Assembly: GCA_964017065.1 (NCBI GenBank)
Contig: OZ024785.1
Span: 8,121,672-8,185,671, forward strand
Length of the DNA: 64,000 bases
Reading direction: 5' to 3'
Source of the DNA: Haliclona indistincta
Lineage: Eukaryota > Porifera > Demospongiae > Haplosclerida > Chalinidae
The first letter of the stretch is position 1. Every line of letters begins with the position of its first letter. A model generated the notes under the pieces. It saw only the letters and a program-made list of their open reading frames with translations, made no database searches and was not told the DNA's origin. A program made the position numbers and the translations under genes. Positions 19,595 through 31,862 of this stretch are shown piece after piece.

Positions 19595-22500
19595 ATGGCT
19601 AATACAAGTTGTGTTTTAATTGTGCTACTCCTGATAGTGAACTTGTGCCAGAGTCAAAGCTCCTGTGATGAGTCTGAATGTAGAGCTAACTTGACAAGAG
19701 TAAACTGCAAGTGTGACAATGATTGTGGTCTCTATAATGACTGCTGTTTGAACTACACACTAACAAACCAATCACGACCAAGCTATCTTCACCAGCTGTT
19801 AGAATGCCAGGATATGGTAACTATCAACAAGACAGACTTATTATTTCATAGCAGTGTGCTAATGGTGTCAAGATGCCCATCAGAAATGAACAATTCTCAA
19901 TGCAGCAATCAATCACTCTTCCTACCAGTCACTGATCCACGCTCAAACTTCACCTTTCGCAACATCTACTGTGCTCTATGCAACAACATTACTCAGGAAG
20001 AAGTCGTGCTGTGGGAACCTCAATTCTTGTGTCCTGATATTTCTGTATCCCGCCTACATAATATAACATATGATACTGTTCTGAAGGAATGTTACTTAGA
20101 GACAATTTTCACTGATCTCCCATTCTCTCAGATTCGTACATGTGTACCGCACATTTCAACGTGCTCTAACACAAGTAGCTCAGAGCTAGAACACAACTGC
20201 ACCAGCAAGCCAGTCAATCTGGTTGTAGGTCGGACTTTAGATGGTGCAAAAGTATACAGGAATCACTACTGTGCATTATGTAATGGACTTTCTTCCACAC
20301 TATGCTGGATCAAGTCCCCTCATCCATTTTTCGATTTGGGTAAGTTACACTTAAAATTCAGGGGCGGTGGCAAGGGGAAGCAATTGTTCCACAGTAGGGA
20401 AGCACTGTTCCCCTACTGTACTGTACTCACTCAGCTGACTACAGATATATAATTGCCTAAACAGCATAGCTACTTAAGGTGGCGGGTACGCTAATTAATA
20501 TGCATAATATTCATAACCTGTGGTCACCACAAAAATGCGCTAGTGTAAACGCAGTGCAAACCGGCCTCTGTGTGTAGAAACCACAGAAATTAACTCAGCT
20601 TTACACACGCTACATATTTTACGTTTTACTTTCGTTTGCAACAGTTTTAGCTATCAAACGTCTGGCTGCAGCATCATAAGTATGTGTACCACAATCGGTT
20701 GGATCCGTTTGGCCCGATCTTACAGAGTTTGTATTATATGAATACTAACAGTTGTAAGTAAAACAAAATAATAGCTATTATAGCGACAAAAATGCTTCAG
20801 CGCAACTGTACGCCAAATCCATCCAACCGTTTTTGGACATAGGTAATCTATTGCTACTGGGGAAATTTCAGCATCTGCAGACATTTCCTGTAGAAAGAAA
20901 ACGTTAAATCATAATAATTAAGGGAGGGCGGGGTAATTCCGCCCACACTTCCGTGTTTCCAACTTAACCCTTTAACCCCTAATGTCGCCTTTTGGCGACA
21001 TACATACTTCAGACACCATAACTTTATCAAAAAGTGTTAAAATATCCCAAAATTAAGCCTAATTGAAGAATACAAATAACCGCAAAAAATTGACCGGTTT
21101 TCGGCGCGCCCCCTGCGCTAAACGTTATGGCGACGGCATTTCTATGGCTTCAGTGCAAAATTCACAACATTTTAGGAAAAACAACATGGCTGCCAAGAAA
21201 ATTGGGACATTTTATGGCTTCAGGGTGCTCGGAAACACATTTTTGGACATTCTCTATGATCTGGGCTACATTTTGCACTCACCAAAACCACTGCTATTTG
21301 TGTGTACTTTTCAGCAGCCAGCCCCAAAGTACTAACTTTGAGCAAAATTTGACGAGGTCGTTGCACTTTATCGGCTTCACTTTCGAAGTGGGAGGGGCAT
21401 ATTGACCGACTTGAGTGTGAGCAATTGCGGCTACTCACTGGGGTAAAAGGACGCAAATTTGAGACCAGTAGCTCAAAAGACACACGAGATATTCACGAGA
21501 GAAGTGGTCAGCATTTACGAGGTTAAAATTTCAGCTGGATAATTTAGTAATTAAAGGGTTAAGAGCTGCTTTACTCCAGCAGAGAACAGTCTTTCCAACA
21601 ACCAATAGCAGGATCTTGTAGGTCAATCTAAGTGCTCTTACTGGTTGCAACTAGAGCAAGTCACTATCACCGTTAATAATAACAGCAGCTTGACTTTCCT
21701 AATTACTGAGAAAATTCCAAAATTATTTTTTCGGGGTAATTCCGCCCACCACGCTTTTTCTGTTGTGAAGAGGAATTGCTAGGGGAAACGGTTTCTAGCC
21801 GTGAAAGAAAGGTTCTATACTATTTCCCAATAATCTCTGACAGTATTCGTGCGCAATCATGTGAGTCAGCAGCCAATTATTCGTGGAATATGAACATGAA
21901 ATCAGAATGCTGAATAAACATGGATGAATAAGTGATGAGTCATAGAAAACCGAGTTCCAGTTGTTGTGATTAACAATCTTGTCGCTGACAGAAGTCACAG
22001 AGCCATTCTTCCTCCTCGCTCAGCATACTTTTTCATTTCCTGTCGTCATTTCAGCAAGCCACACCTCTTAAAATTCCTTCCTCGTGAGTGCGCTCCAAAG
22101 CCGCTTGCAGTCAGAGATCTGGAGTGTCTGAGCATCCCAAACTTTTTAAATAGTATAGTTGACTGTTAATAATCCATTCTATGCTTACACAAGGCTCTGA
22201 GTATAAAGCATGATTGAGCTAAGTAAGTTTTAGGAAGTTTTTTTGTAGTTTTTCGTCTACCATGATGAAAAGATATTAATTTTTTATCAAAAAAAAGCAA
22301 GCTCATGCGCTTGCTTCAGTAGTTCAGTATAGCTATACAGTGTAGCAATTTATTCAGCACTTTGCTGCTGCCGTTCGCTTGCTTGTTTGCAGGCATCAGC
22401 TGCTCGAACTTGGAATGAGCGGAATTACCCCGTGGGCGAAATTACCCCGCCCTCCCTTATTCTAAAAATGTATGATAACTACGCACATATACAAATCTGT

Positions 22501-25500
22501 ACCTGGACAAAATCGCGCTAAACATGCACTGATGTGTTATATTTCATTCAAACTTTAGTTCTTTAGCAAAGCTTTAGAAACTAGAGTTCTAATGAACACA
22601 TACCCGTGCGCTGAGCTAGGAGCTAAACACCTGCATTACTGCAACAGACCTAGCCCATAGACAGCTCCAGAATAATAGATGATAGCATACATGCACTAAC
22701 AATTGATTGGCACATCACAGAAGGCCTCAAGAAAGGCTGATACTGTAGCTATAACAAGATTTTGCGCGCATCTCTCTGGGCTCTGACGTACTGTACATGT
22801 GAGACTGAGTGAGGACATCGACATGGATAGGAGGTTGGGTGACACACCCACAATACCGTAAAGTGCTCTTACAAGGACACGTAGCTTTAGATAGCCATGA
22901 ATTAGCCGCTCGAACAAGGCTTGCCAGCACAGAAAGCGTCTTCTTGTGACTATAAATTCAGTGAAGAAGCTGCAGAGAGAGTTTTTGTGGAGATTTTCGA
23001 GCGGTGAGACGTAAACAAGCGTGTTTTTTGTCCACACACATACCGACGGACACAAACGCATAACCCTGGCGCATACTGCGCACGGGTAAAAAGCGTTTTA
23101 TGCAAAAACTGTACAAAACGGCAAAAATTGGTGTACCCGCCCCCTTAAGTGGAAAGACTTATAATTATGATGTTTTTTATAATTATACAGGACCGTATAA
23201 AACAAAATTGAGCGTATCGTGGAACCGCTTCTTGACCATCAATGTAACAGTCTTTGGTTTTTCATCCTTCGCTAGCCCAGCACAATTATGCTCAAGTTTC
23301 TATTCCTGTGCAAATAAAAATACAAGACGGAGATGTAGCTGTGATGAATTGTGCTCCTTATATAGAGACTGTTGTCATGATGTACAACAACTGAACAGTA
23401 CAAGCAATATTAGCAGCGGAAACCTTTATAATAATATGCTGTCTTGTGTTCAAACGAGTTTTCCAGACCAACATGGTGAAGAGAAGCCCGCTTACGATTA
23501 CAATGCATACTTCATGGTTACTGCCTGTCCTCAGCAGTGGGTCTCCTCCCATCAAAACAAACAAGCAGCACAGCAAATCCACCATCACTGCACTAACTCG
23601 TCTCTCTCACCAGTGACTGATCTAACAACAAACCTCACCTTTCGCAACACATACTGTGCTCAATGCAACAACATCAATCAGACCCAGCTAGTGCATTGGA
23701 ATGCAACCTACTTCTGTGACACAGACAATGGGTCAATCGTTATCAACAGCTTATCACGTGTCAGGAAATATTGTCGAATTTCGAATTTTAGAACCACTGT
23801 TAAGACTAGATCTTGTAAAAGACTGGTTTCATCATGCCCAAATACTTTTGAGAATCAAAGTGTAATATTCCAGTGCAAAAATAATGGATTGGAAATCTAC
23901 ATAAAGGGTGAAGTTCTTTTCAAAAACAGGTGGTGTGCAGAATGCAACGGAGATATCAATTCTAAATGTTTCGGACTTTTTGATTGTGATCTATGCGTTC
24001 TTCCTGCACCACTCCCACCACCCCCACAACCAGGTAAGTGACAGTGCTAAATAAAATTGTACTTTTAAAGTAAAATTTATGCTGCTGTAAAATCTCAACT
24101 CCCACAATAATTACGACTAGGTTATTGGTAGGAGCTACTAGTATAGCAAGAGCATATGAATCTTAAATTAATTATTTATAATTCTCTTAATCTAGATTTT
24201 GCATTCAGTGGATTACTTGATGTTACTGGCACCGGACAAACAACGCAGAAAGTTCAATACACAATCAGAGTTTACTGCAAAGATGATGAAGTGTACGATT
24301 TTAACGCTGATCGATGCAGGAAAATATTTGTCCCACGACTATTACCCAATATAACTATCGATCATGAAGACGAAGAATTAAACTATACAACTGAAGAAAC
24401 GAACAGTAGCAAGACTACAGACACTATCACACCAAACAATGATCCATTCAACTGTACATTAACTCTGATTGCACTGAATTCAAGTGAGTACGTGCAAGTG
24501 GACAATCACACAATACTCTACCAAGATCGACCATTCAAGGTTGTCACTCGAGATCATCTTGATAGACCTGTCATCTGCATTAACCTGACTAACAATGGAA
24601 CACGGTTAGTGAATGCTACTATAGTGGTAACACCACTGGCATTCATAGTACTAACATACATTGGTAGTAGCCTGTCCATCCTCGGTAGCATAGCAATTCT
24701 ACTAACTTATTCTATCTTTCGTGAGCTAAGGTCTCTGCCCAGTAAGATCCTCATGAACCTTGCCACAGCATTCCTAGTGAGTGATCTACTCATTCTGCTG
24801 TATGGTGCATCATCTATCAGTCCATTCACACTGGAAGGTACAGCTGCAATGGCTATTCTTCTCCACTTCTTCATGCTCAGTCGGTTCAGCTGGATGAGTC
24901 TCATGGCACTTGAGTCTTGTAGAGTGTTTGGTCTTGCTGTCAAACTGCAGTCAGACATTTCAAAGAAATCTAAAACCATACTCCTCATGGTATATCTGGT
25001 CATTGGTTGGGGTCTCCCCTTCACCATCACATTAATCACTATTATCATCAACTATGCTACTGATGGTCTAGTGTTGTATGGAGAGACTAGTAATGGTACC
25101 ATAGGGCCTCCATGGATCAACCACCCACCCTCTGCTGCTGTAGCTTTCTTGGCACCTATTGTTCTGGCTCTTCTGTTCAATGCTGCAGCATTCATAGCAT
25201 CAAGCGTGCTACTGTGCAAGGCAGCTTTTAGTGAACAAAGAAGTGGCAGTAAAAATGGAGCAAACTTGCGTTATTTCCGTGTTATTGTAGCTCTATTCTC
25301 TGTCATGGGTCTGACATGGCTGTTTGGGTTCCTGGCTCTGATCGGTCAAATGAGTTGGGCATGGTACCCGTTCATTATTCTGAACAGCTCTCAAGCACTG
25401 TGGATCGCTGCCACATTTCTACTGACAAAGAAGATCATCAAACTCTACTGTCACAAATTTAAACCAGAAGAAACTAAAACATCTGAGCTTAAAGACAACA

Positions 25501-25523
25501 GTAAAAAGAGTCTCAACCATTAA
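19595..25523 (+). CDS. Receptor R4: SMB 7TM receptor, repeat-less stalk, giant first intron
   Basis: Exons: A 19,595-20,339, B 23,191-24,033, C 24,196-25,523; 971 codons. An in-frame upstream ATG (19,520) would add 25 residues; MANTSCV is preferred for its signal peptide. Exon B has lost the FVPPTTSP leader altogether (reads SSFASPAQLC), the shortest linker of the array. Intron A-B is 2.85 kb because of three nested elements. In the CArG-like box the first C is replaced by G (19,514-19,523), though the inverted copy upstream keeps it. Poly(A) signal 25,675-25,680. Confidence 0.85.
20921..22457. mobile_element. Element E2 nested in E1
   Basis: Inverted termini AGGGAGGGCGGGGTAATT.. of about 26 bp with one mismatch, flanked by TA (20,919-20,920 and 22,458-22,459). 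The terminal motif is repeated internally near 21,730. No convincing protein is encoded. Confidence 0.75.
20968..21558. mobile_element. Element E3 nested in E2, TTAA target
   Basis: CCCTTTAA...TTAAAGGG termini lie between two TTAA copies (20,964-20,967 and 21,559-21,562). A subterminal hairpin GTCGCC-TTTT-GGCGAC lies near 20,985. Termini and subterminal hairpin plan match the element in R9 at 52,505. Confidence 0.8.
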
Positions 25524-25686
25524 AACAACCCACCAACTGTGTAACAATCTTCTAATAGTATAATAATAAATGTATTAATCTTGTGCTGTTATCTTTTCAT
25601 ATTGTTGTAGTAGCCCCAAAAAATTGCTCCCTGACTCTTATGTATTTTTTAAATCTCCACTGTAAACACCAGTGAATAAATAATAA

Positions 25687-26107
25687 TAAGAGGATCGGGA
25701 CTGGAGCTAAGAATGTGATTCTAGCTGGGGGCTTGGCTTGGTCTAACTCTCTAGCCCAATGGCTGCAGTACAAACCCACTGATCAGCTCAACAACCTTGG
25801 TGCCTCTTGGCATAGCTACAATTTCAACTACTGCAAGGAAAAGAGTTGCTGGGAGACCTCTGTGGGTAGAGTGAAGGCTCAATACCCAGTCGTGGCAACA
25901 GAGTTTGGAGAGAATGACTGTAGTGGAGGATATGTAACTCCTCTCATGCAATGGATGGATTCGGTCGGTATGAGCTACCTTGCTTGGACATACAACACAT
26001 GGGACTGCAAGTCAGGACCTGCTCTCATTAGCAGCTATGATAATGGGGGCGTACCCACCGGATACGGCACTGCTGTGAAGAACCACTACTCAAAGCTGAC
26101 CGTCTAA
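25687..26107 (+). pseudogene. GH5 3'-terminal fragment gh5'-3
   Basis: Common junction after the R4 3' UTR, with 4 extra bases (tcgg) right behind it; after that a 130-codon open frame to the TAA at 26,105-26,107. The TEFG Glu is kept and the N-terminal barrel half is missing. Confidence 0.8.
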
Positions 26108-26349
26108 CTACAGCATGGGAACTAACAATACTACATAGTGTGAACAGGCGTACATTGTAATTATTGAACATGTATACAATCTGAACAGTTCTTGATGACA
26201 CACAATATGTATGTTACTTTAACTAAAATTAGCTATAATTAAGCATGCTTCCTAACTTGCAACAAGGCTGAACACATGGTGATGATACAGCATGTTATGG
26301 TGTGCAGTGCAAAACATGATCACATTGCCAGATACATGTATGTAGGAGT

Positions 26350-26359
26350 CCATATATGG
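26350..26359. promoter_or_regulatory. CCATATATGG box upstream of R5
   Basis: Perfect decamer 66 bp before the R5 start codon. Confidence 0.4.
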
Positions 26360-26425
26360 CAAGCCAGACCATTGCTGTTCCTGCTATTATCAGTGATCTT
26401 CAATAAACTGTCAGTGCTTGCTGCA

Positions 26426-29400
26426 ATGGCTAATACAAGTTGTGTATCAATTGTGCTACTCCTGATAGTGAAGTCGTGCCAGAGTCAAAGCTCCTGTGAT
26501 GAGTCTGAATGTAGAGCTAACTTGACAAGAGTAAACTGCAAGTGTGACAATGATTGTGGTCTCTATAATGACTGCTGTTTGGACTACACTCTAACAAACC
26601 AATCACGACCAAGCTATCTTCACCAGCTGTTAGAATGCCAGGATATGGTAACTATCAACAAGACAGACTTATTATTTCATAGCAGTGTGCTAATGGTGTC
26701 AAGATGCCCATCAGAAATGAACAATTCTCAATGCAGCAATCAATCACTCTTCCTACCAGTCACTGATCCACGCTCAAACTTCACCTTTCGTAACATCTAC
26801 TGTGCTCTATGCAACAACATTACTCGGGAAGAAGTCGTGCTGTGGGAACCTCAATTCTATTGTCCTGATATTACTGTTACCTGCCTACATAATATAACAT
26901 ATTATGATACTGTTCTGAAGGAATGTGACTTATTGACAATTTCCACTGATCTCCCATTCTCTCAGATTCGTACATGTGTACCGCACATTTCCACATGCTC
27001 TAACACAAGTAGCTCAGAGCTAGAACACAACTGCACCAGCAAGCCAGTCAATCTGGTCGTAGATCGGACTTTAGATGATGAAAAAGTATACAGGAATCAC
27101 TACTGTGCACTATGTAATGGAGCTTCTTCCACACTATGCTGGATCAAGTTCCCTCCTGAAATATTCGTTTTGAGTAAGTTACACTAAAAATTCAGGGGTG
27201 GTGGCAAGGGGAAGCAATTGCTCTCCCGTAGGGAAACACTGTTCCCCTACTCAAGTACTGTACTCACTCAGCTGACTACAGATATATAATTGCCTAAACA
27301 GCATAGTTACTTAAGTGGAAAGACTTATCTGATGTTTTTTATAATTACACAGGACCGTATAAAACAAAATTGAGTGTATCGTGGAACCACTTCTTGACCA
27401 TCAATGTAACAGTCTCTGGTTTTCCACCCTTCGTTCCACCTACTACTAGCCCTAGTCTTCCATCCTTCGTTCCACCTACTACTAGTCCTAGTCTTCCATC
27501 CTTCGTTCCATCTACTACTAGTCCTAGTCTTCCATCCTTCGTTCCATCTACTACTAGTCCTAGTCTTCCATCCTTCGTTCCATCTACTACTAGTCCTAGT
27601 CTTCCATCCTTTGTTCCATCTACTACTAGTCCTAGTCTTCCATCCTTCGTTCCACCTAGTACTAGCCCTAGTCTTCCATCCTTCGTTCCATCTACTACTA
27701 GTCCTAGTCTTCCATCCTTCGTTCCACCTACTACTAGTCCTAGTCTTCCATCCTTCGTTCCACCTACTACTAGTCCTAGTCTTCCATCCTTCGTTCCACC
27801 TACTACTAGTCCTAGTCTTCCATCCTTCGTTCCATCTACTACTAGTCCTAGTCTTCCATCCTTCGTTCCACCTACTACTAGTCCTAGTCTTCCATCCTTC
27901 GTTCCACCTAGTACTAGCCCTAGTCTTCCATCCTTCGTTCCATCTACTACTAGTCCTAGTCTTCCATCCTTCGTTCCACCTACTACTAGTCCTAGTCTTT
28001 CACCTACTATAGCTACTCCCCCAGCACAAACATGCTCAAGTTTCTATTCTTGCGCAGAAAACAATACAAGATGTAGCTGTGATGAATCGTGCTCCTTATA
28101 TGGAGACTGTTGTCATGATGTACAACAACTGAACAGTACAAGCAATATTAGCAGCGGAAACATTTATAATAATATGCTGTCTTGTGTTCAAACGAGTTTT
28201 TCAGATCAACATGGTGGAGAGAAGCCCGCTTACTACTTCATGGTTACCACCTGTCCTCAGCAGTGGGTCTCCTCCCATTCAAACCAACAAACAGCACAGC
28301 AAATCCTCCATCACTGCACTAACTCATCTCTCTCACCAGTAACTGATCCAAAAACAAACTTCACCTTTCGCAACACATACTGTGCTCAATGCAACAACAT
28401 CAATCAGACCCAACTAGTGCATTGGAATGCAACCTACTTCTGTGACACAGACAATAGGTCAATCGTTATCAACAGCTTATCACGTATCAGGAAATATTGC
28501 CGAATTTCGAATTTCAGCCCCACTGTTAAGACTAGATCTTGCAATAGACTGGTTTCATCATGCCCAAATACTTTTGAGAATCAAAGTGTGATATTCCAGT
28601 GCAAAAATAACGGATTGGAAATCAACATAGAGGATCGAGTTCTTTTCAAAAACAGGTGGTGTGCAGAATGCAATGGAGCTATCAATTCTAAATGTTTCGG
28701 ACTTTGCAGTCCGTGCATGGTCGATTCTCCTGGACGAACTCCACCACCAAGTAAGTGACAGTGCTAAATAAAATTGTACTTTTTAGGTAAAAATAAAAAT
28801 TATGCTGCTGTAAAAATAAAGCACCAAAGGTGCAGATGCCTCAGTGGAATGCCACCATTTCACATACACAGTACTTCAGCTATTATACCTTTCGGTACAG
28901 CAAATCAGCAATCACAATGCAGTAATACCCGTACTTATCACCTTGTAACACATGCCATTCCTCTGGTCTTTATATTTAGTTTATTTTGTTTAGTGTAGAT
29001 TATCATGATGTTTCTGTTTTATTTCTTGTGCATTTGTTTGCTTTTGTTGTTGTTCTGGCTCTATATAATTATTATCTGTGGAGTCCATCAGCAGTAAACT
29101 TGGCTTAATTTTTGGTCTATTGTACTTCCTTTCTGTGTGCTGCTGTGAAGTCTGATAATAATCAACTCCCACAATAATATACTAATTAGGTTATTGACAA
29201 AAGCTACTTGTACAGGGGATTGCTAGTTGCTTGACCTGCTAGCACATGCGCACAGTACGTTTTCTGTACAATTAGTATACAGAAACACGCTATGGGCATG
29301 CGCTAACAGGAAATTGTTTGTCAAGCAACCTGCAATCCCCTGTACAGCAACAGTATAATTATGAATCCTAAACTACATTATTAGTTATACTTTTCTTAAT

Positions 29401-30702
29401 CTAGAGTTTGAATTCAGCAAATTTCTTGATGTTACTGGTACCAGACAAACAACGAAGAAAGTTCAATACACAATCAGAGTTTACTGCGAATTTGGTGAAG
29501 TGTACGATAGAAACACAGGTCAATGCAGGAATATATTTGCCCTATTACCCAATATACCTATCAATGATACACCTAATCATGAAGAAACAAACAGTAGCAA
29601 TACTACAGACACTATCACACCTAATAATGATCCATTCAACTGTACATTAACTCTGATTGCACTGAATTCAAGTGAGTACGTGAGAGTGGATAATCACACA
29701 ATACTCTACCAAGATCGACCATTTAACGTTGTCACTCGAGATCATCTTGATAGACCTGTCATCTGCATTAACCTGACTAACAATGGAACACTGTTAGTGA
29801 ATGCTACTATAGTGGTAACACCACTGGCATTCATAGTACTAACATACATTGGTAGTAGCCTGTCCATCCTCGGTAGCATAGCAATTCTACTAACTTATTC
29901 TATCTTTCGTGAGCTAAGGTCTCTGCCCAGTAAGATCCTCATGAACCTAGCCACAGCATTCCTAGTGAGTGATCTACTCATTCTGCTATCATCTGCCAGT
30001 CCATTCACACTGGAAGGTACAGCTACAATGGCTATTCTTCTTCACTTCTTCATGCTCAGTCGGTTCAGCTGGATGAGTCTCATGGCATTTGAGTCTTGTC
30101 GAGTGTTTGGTCTTGCTGTCAAACTGCAGTCAGACATTTCAAAGAAATCTAAAACCATACTCCTCATGGCCTATCTGGTCATTGGTTGGGGTCTCCCTCT
30201 TACCATCACATTAATCACTATTATCATCAACTATGCTACTGATGGTCTAGTGTTGTATGGAGAGACTAGTAATGGTACCGTAGGCCCTCCATGGATCAAC
30301 CACCCACCCTCTGCTGCTGTAGCTTTCTTGGCACCTATTGTTCTGGCTCTTCTGTTCAATGCTGCAGCATTCATAGCATCAAGCGTGCTACTGTGCAAAG
30401 CAGCTTTTAGTGAACAAAGAAGCGGCAGTAAAAATGGTGCAAACTTGCGTTACTTCCGTGTTATTGTAGCTCTCTTCTCTGTCATGGGTCTGACATGGCT
30501 GTTTGGGTTCCTGGCTCTGATCGGTCAAATGAGTTGGGCATGGTACCCATTCATTATTCTGAACAGCTCTCAAGCAATGTGGATTGCTGCCACATTTCTA
30601 CTGACAAAGAAGATCATCAAACTCTACTGTCACAAATTTAAACCGGAAAAAACTAAAACGTTTGAGCTTAAAGACAACAATAAAAAGAGTCTCAACCATT
30701 AA
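26426..30702 (+). CDS. Receptor R5: SMB 7TM receptor with long stalk
   Basis: Exons: A 26,426-27,173, B 27,353-28,750, C 29,405-30,702; 1147 codons. It is a mosaic. The first part of exon A follows the R2/R4 type (KTDLLFHSS, QSRPSY), while its end, intron A-B and exon B follow R3 and R7, including the A|GTAAGT donor. Exon B has 16 stalk repeats. Exon C is the FEFS type lacking YGA, and the tail differs slightly (EKTKTFELKDNNKK). Intron B-C has the family-M MITE but not the composite repeat of R3. Poly(A) signal 30,849-30,854. Confidence 0.85.
27424..27999 (+). repeat. Coding minisatellite, 36-bp unit x16 (R5)
   Basis: Sixteen in-frame 12-residue repeats. The order of PT/ST/PS variants differs from R3 and R7. 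Confidence 0.95.
29213..29342. mobile_element. Family-M MITE in intron B-C of R5
   Basis: Same TA-flanked 130-bp element and same position as in R3; the flanks here show the intron without the composite repeat. Confidence 0.75.
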
Positions 30703-30912
30703 AACAACCCACCAACTGTGTAACAGTATAATACCAAAGTAAATGTATTTATCTTGTGCCGTTATATTCTCATATTGTTGTAGTAACCCAAAAATTGCAC
30801 CCTGACTCTTTTTAAAGTATTTTTTAATCTCCACTGTAAACACCAGTGAATAAATAAATTGTAAACTATAGCTTGAAGCACACTTGTATTGCTGAAGTTC
30901 CTCTGGGCTCTG

Positions 30913-31424
30913 CTAGTCTGACCAAGTTATTCCGAGTGTTCGAGCAATGAAACCATACACGTCAGCTATCTCATCAATCTGCAGCAGGCACACACAATAT
31001 ATGAACTTGAAAATGCATAATGTAGATCTATCTGTGTTACATTCAATGTTTATCAAGTATCAAAAGTGATTGAACTTGATCGAAAACAAGTCTTGTGAAG
31101 GCTTAGTCGTTCACTATACTGCCTAAGTTATCTATGCACGCATTGTGGTGATAAGAATTAAACGTTCACACAGTTTTCTTTTAGAGGTTCAAAATATACC
31201 ACAACTCTGTTCATGCAGCACTCACCACTTTAGAGGTAGGCTTGCCTCCTCCATGACCCACCTTCTCTTCAATACGAATCATCAGCGGATTGGTCTTGAT
31301 AAAATGAAAGAAAAGGCTTTAAAACAAGCTAAAGAACTATATTGTACGACCATTATAGGTAACTCCCTTTTCTTACCTGTTTCTCTATTCCACACATGAT
31401 GTGATGAAGCTCGTGGTGCACCCA
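30913..31424 (-). pseudogene. PREP 3' fragment prep'-2 (prolyl oligopeptidase, antisense)
   Basis: Best-preserved copy. Minus-strand exons: about 31,424-31,377 (..HHIMCGIEKQ, GTAAGA donor), 31,294-31,226 (TNPLMIRIEEKVGHGGGKPT then SKV, GTGAGT donor) and 30,978-30,913 (IDEIADVYGFIARTLGITWS, Asp, stop). The two last exons are phase 0 and intact. GHG holds the catalytic His; the Ser and Asp of the triad would be in missing exons. The 5' edge merges into the region before the BUD13-like start. Confidence 0.8.
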
Positions 31425-31490
31425 CGTGGTGTCGTGGACCCACGTGGTGTCGTGGATAAAGCGACACCACTAGCTTTTTTTGCAAACTCC

Positions 31491-31750
31491 ATGTCTTCCG
31501 CGATGTCTACCAAACTCGAATACTTGCAGAAGTACCTGTCTAAAGAGAGTGCCGATGGAAAGAGTAAGAAAGGGAAGAAGAAAGTTAAGAAACGCTCTAA
31601 CTTAGTTATTTTAGATGACGACGTTGATTGGAAGGAGCTCGTGCCTCAACCAGGAGAATTTCAGATGACCAACCAGAAGAAAATCCAGGTAAGAAGGGGT
31701 ATCGATGGGATGGAGTAGACAGATACAATGGATATAGCAGAGAAGGTGGC
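31491..31750 (+). pseudogene. BUD13-like fragment bud13'-1 (collapsed)
   Basis: Starts MSSAMSTKLEYLQKYL, continues through a Lys-rich stretch to LDDDVDWKELVP, then in another frame gives DDQPEENPG and GYRWDGVDRYNGY. These match the two ends of BUD13 (RES-complex pre-mRNA splicing factor): the N-terminal S.(A/L)EYL.(R/K)YL..DDDV.W and the C-terminal GYRWDGVDRSNGF. The long middle is missing and, relative to bud13'-2, 4 bp are lost near 31,634, shifting the frame. It is cut at its 3' end by a dispersed repeat. Confidence 0.65.
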
Positions 31751-31862
31751 ACTGCCGATAAAAAGGGCGTAGTCATTTTCGAGTATTTCACAGTGGATAG
31801 ACAATCTTGCACATGTCACATCTTATTCCTTGGGGTCAAATTACCCTAAAACAGTTGAGTTA
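31751..31862. repeat. Dispersed repeat, inverted relative to 16,225-16,360
   Basis: The same sequence (gggcgtagtcattttcgagt, ggtcaaattaccctaaaac) occurs inverted in the foldback region downstream of R3. It truncates the BUD13-like fragment. Confidence 0.65.

Larger units (their letters stand above)
20478..23144. mobile_element. TTAA element E1 in intron A-B of R4 (2.67 kb with nested inserts)
   Basis: Termini GGTGGCGGGTAC and the complement of GTACCCGCCCCC are flanked by TTAA on both sides (20,474-20,477 and 23,145-23,148), at the exact intron position that is uninterrupted in R3, R5, R7 and R8. The TTAA duplication suggests piggyBac-type mobilisation. No transposase frame is seen, so it is non-autonomous. 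A fragment of the same family lies in R6 at 36,078-36,520. Confidence 0.8.

Noticed and set aside
21063..21405. Overlapping 90-codon frames in intron A-B of R4
   Set aside because: They lie inside nested element E3; two frames of similar length overlap and neither has a recognisable domain.
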